Of a stretch of 64,000 nucleotides of DNA, positions 62,510-64,000 are shown one piece after another; position 1 is the stretch's first letter, and every line of letters starts with the position of its first letter. Made by a program: the position numbers and the translations under genes. The notes below the pieces were generated by a model. It was not told where the DNA came from and did not search any database. It saw nothing but the letters and a program-made list of their open reading frames with translations. This DNA comes from Culex pipiens pallens. Its lineage: Eukaryota > Arthropoda > Insecta > Diptera > Culicidae. Where the stretch lies: positions 190,260,476 to 190,324,475 of the forward strand of contig NC_068938.1 in NCBI RefSeq assembly GCF_016801865.2. Direction: 5' to 3'.

Positions 62510-63060
62510 ACAGCAAAAACTTTTTTTTTTTGCAAAAAAATAATTTTCGTCGATGCTTAGGTATTTTGAAAACTAATGATTGCAAAACGACTGGACAGGT
62601 GTGTAATGCATTTTTTGCAATTCCGTCGTGAAACTATTTACTTTTCGTGTCATTCTTGAACGACGAAATAGCCTACTTTTCTGTACCAAAAATAACAGAA
62701 TCAAATAGCAACACTTTTCAAAATAAATGCACTGAAATGGGTGCTGAAAAGTTGAACTTTTCAGCACTTGTTTTGGAAAGTAACACTTTTCAACATTTTT
62801 TTGATTTAAACGATTTATTGACAAAATACATGAAAATTTGACATAAAATTTCACTCAGTGTGTGTTTTTTGGAATTGCAAAAAATGTTGTATGGAACTCG
62901 TTGCAAAACTTGATTTTTTCAGCACTCTTCGTATTTATCCAACTCGGTGAACCTTGTTGGATAAATGTACGACTCGTGCTGAAAAAATCCTCTTTTTGCA
63001 ACTTGTTGCATAAACTACTATTAAACCACTTTTTTCATTCAAATGTTGAAACCATGTCTC
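62510..63060. repeat. Dispersed repeat with GTGCTGAAAA motifs, second copy
   Basis: Shares ACCAAAAATAACAG, GGTGCTGAAAAGTT, CTTTTCAGCAC and the TTGCAACTTGTT phrases with 28745-29000, in the same order. A CGAGTCGTACATTTATCC-like inverted pair lies at 62926-62985. Confidence 0.6.
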
Positions 63061-63357
63061 GTAAATTCAATTTTTAAACTTTTTTATATTTTTTGCCCCT
63101 GCCCTCACCCACTTTCGACTTTATTCAGAGTCGAGGAACATAAACTTCAAAAAATATTTGCAACCCTAAATTTCTTTAAAACTTCTTCTATTTCACAATA
63201 TTTAATTTAAAATTCAACCATTTTCACAAAATACCGTTATTTATCTAAAATTTTGTGACCACCTAAAGAAATTAAATTTTGTATCGAATTTCACAGTTTC
63301 ACTATTTTTTATGTACAGTAGGACAGTACTCAAATTTTCACAAAAAAGGCTGTTTTG
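63061..63357. other. AT-rich spacer
   Basis: No feature recognised. Confidence 0.3.
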
Positions 63358-63600
63358 AAAACACAGTGGACTCCCTCGTTGTCGGTATTGAAGGGACCGT
63401 CGAGAGCGGGAGTTACCAAATTATACAACGAAAAATCAAAGCAATCTATTTGAAGGGACTGAAAAATTTATTGACAGCTGGAGCAATATTGATTTCGAGA
63501 AGATCGACAGCCAGAGAGTCATATGTTATGATAAACCTTCGGATAATCGAGGCTTTGGATAATCGAGTATTCAAACATCCAAATTCCTCGGAAAAACTTC
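63358..63600. repeat. pogo-like fragments
   Basis: Starts ACACAGTGGACTCCCTCG and contains CCTTCGGATAATCGAGG and GGATAATCGAGTATTC near 63535-63575, the end motif of the pogo-like elements at 42852-45901. Probably two fragments side by side. Confidence 0.5.
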
Positions 63601-63660
63601 ACTTCGTCATCCTTATAGTGTCCTGGGCATATGTGAAAAAATGTCCCATCCAAAACATTT

Positions 63661-63895
63661 AAGCATGGTGCTACCCATTGCTCTTACTAACAGGAACGTT
63701 AGCGAGAGATCCTCACGATGCTGTTTGAACATTATTGCACAAATTTAATCCAACTTAACGAATCATCTTTGCGGTTACCTTCAGGCAGTTGGCCTGGCCG
63801 TTTGGAAAGGTGGATGATGGAAGTAATCGCCTTCGACAATCTCCAGGATGCTTCCGAAAGGATGGCTGCGTTAGGGTTAGATTAGATTAGATTGG
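63661..63895 (+). mobile_element. Truncated retroposon 3' end with GATTA tail
   Basis: Begins AGCATGGTGCTACCC, matching the interior of the retroposon at 11144-11829 (minus strand), and ends CTCCAGGATGCTTCCGAAAG, GGATGGCTGCGTTAGGGT and a (TAGAT)n tail at about 63878-63894. A 5'-truncated copy of the same family. Confidence 0.7.
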
Positions 63896-64000
63896 AAAAT
63901 CAGCTCTAAAATGATTTGGAAAACTTAAATCCAAGATGGCGGTGAAATCGATGGAGATGAAATATTGAGAAAATGCATTTGGTAATTTAGCAAGTAATTT
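63896..64000. repeat. Fragment of the pogo-like family
   Basis: CCAAGATGGCGGTGAAATC and GAGAAAATGCATTTGGTAAT correspond to 43318-43380 of the pogo-like copy 2. Cut off by the window end. Confidence 0.6.

Overview
The window looks like nuclear DNA of a culicine mosquito, most likely Culex. The evidence is a conserved insect WD40 gene with a 63-base intron, an AT-rich background crowded with small terminal-inverted-repeat (TIR) elements, and tRNA-headed retroposons with GATTA-type tails. The species is inferred, not proven. One 100-base run of N (46316-46415) marks an assembly gap.

Only one gene is secure: the orthologue of AAMP (angio-associated migratory cell protein), on the + strand from 8805 to 22301. 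It has three exons (8805-8931, 8995-9910, 22100-22301) that join in frame to a 414-residue protein with an acidic N-terminus and a run of WD40 blades. Its second intron is 12.2 kb, and about 11.5 kb of that is a tandem array of 9-base units (AAAAATGAC and AAAAATTAC and variants). The array changes orientation near 13.2 kb at a small hairpin, carries a higher-order repeat ladder with 13 marker units, and is interrupted by a tRNA-headed retroposon. Every long reading frame in this array is an artefact of a stop-free 9-base unit.

Left of the gene, 1-4.9 kb is a degenerate satellite-like field with a 1.4-kb tandem duplication that ends in a series of short palindromes. Between 5837 and 8165 lie two nested TIR elements. 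The inner one contains gene-like DNA with three mosquito-sized introns.

Right of the gene, 22.4-64 kb has no recognisable protein gene. It is a mosaic of islands of richer, apparently single-copy sequence (about 22.4-23.4, 24.2-24.8, 29.0-30.7, 33.3-34.5, 38.9-39.6, 40.1-40.4, 43.7-45.0, 51.3-52.4, 59.5-59.8 and 60.1-61.3 kb) set in transposon debris. One island has an initiator plus correctly spaced DPE (43944-43978), a candidate core promoter of a gene outside the window. Many elements can be delimited by target duplications or by comparison with an uninterrupted copy: a hAT-type MITE pair (23464 and 31455), a 2-kb element with very long inverted arms and a perfect 8-base duplication (56231-58217), large foldback elements (48640-50640, 52994-55211), and TIR elements that carry tRNA-like segments (45409-45777, 52457-52709, 55300-55617). 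At least five cases of one element inside another give a relative order of insertion.
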